Below are positions 63,623-64,000 of a stretch of 64,000 bases of DNA, piece by piece (position 1 is the first letter of the stretch; each line of letters begins with the position of its first letter). The notes under the pieces were generated by a model. It searched no databases and was not told where the DNA came from. It worked only from the letters and a program-made list of their open reading frames with translations. The DNA lies in the NCBI GenBank assembly GCA_914767715.1, contig OU612066.1, forward strand, positions 4,719,001 through 4,783,000, read 5' to 3'. The DNA is from Membranipora membranacea. Taxonomy: Eukaryota; Bryozoa; Gymnolaemata; Cheilostomatida; Membraniporidae. Both the position numbers and the translations under genes were made by a program.

Positions 63623-63808
63623 TCCTTTTCTATATTGCCAAACTTTCTTAGAAGCTGTAACAAATGTATATCTAATTTCTTCACCACGATATACCACTCA
63701 TTAGTGATTTGTCATTTTCAATGATGCATTGTAAAAAATCTTAGCCACCCTATTTTCAAATGAGGTTTTCCAACATGATGTGATCTGCAATAACTAAAAC
63801 ACTGCTGC

Positions 63809-63991
63809 TCAAATTTTCAAGATATTTAAATGCCAGCGCATAGCCACTAATGCACATAGCCACATTGGTTGTGACCAGGGTTGATCTACTTCAGTTGCTC
63901 TATTACCACTGGTCACAGCTATCATGAGCAGCATCAATGTCAAAGCAGGTAACATATCCAGATGCCTTTTTCCAAGATTTTTCATCATCAT
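63809..63991 (-). other. Possible signal-peptide exon on the minus strand
   Basis: A 60-codon frame whose start includes HLDMLPALTLMLLMIAVTSG, a plausible signal peptide. A GT donor (CCAGTG|GTAATA) follows directly on the minus strand. No downstream exon was identified, so it may be chance. Confidence 0.2.
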
Positions 63992-64000
63992 AATATGTTA

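Overview
This window is animal nuclear DNA. It is AT-rich, its genes are split by many short GT-AG introns, and it is full of SINE, LINE, MITE and inverted-repeat relics. The gene families (asteroid/ASTE1, a mGluR-like extracellular receptor, a PARP14-like macrodomain protein) are metazoan. I cannot name the species. An invertebrate, possibly a non-bilaterian, fits best, but that is inference.

Layout. 1-2.3 kb: degenerate repeats and SINE pieces. 2.4-8.8 kb: an intact 10-exon asteroid-like (ASTE1) gene, followed by a perfect 7 x 29 bp minisatellite. 11.1-24.3 kb: three tandem copies of an 8-exon 2-oxoglutarate/Fe(II) oxygenase gene of the isopenicillin-N-synthase-like type. The middle copy is intact (311 aa). 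The first has a lost splice acceptor and an in-frame stop. The third is a clear pseudogene. 25.9-38.5 kb: a 17-exon gene for an unusual type I receptor. It has a signal peptide, two tandem Venus-flytrap (mGluR/ANF-type) domains, one membrane helix, a Ser/Thr-rich tail and a possible PDZ-binding C-terminus. It has neither a seven-helix domain nor a kinase or cyclase domain. 40.8-49.7 kb: a decayed PARP14-like gene with three macrodomains and a PARP catalytic domain. It carries stops, frameshifts and a 1.64 kb inverted-repeat element inserted in an exon. 49.7-64 kb: mostly gene-free, with a tyrosine-recombinase relic, MITEs, a Tigger-like relic, an orphan exon, a broken CR1-like LINE and a 0.7 kb terminal-inverted-repeat element.

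All protein-coding genes and the large pseudogenes lie on the + strand. They do not form an obvious pathway. I joined exons by hand, checking GT-AG borders and reading-frame phase. For ASTE1, oxygenase copy 2 and receptor exons 2-17 every junction keeps phase, so those models are strong. The best candidate for something undescribed is the tandem Venus-flytrap single-pass receptor.
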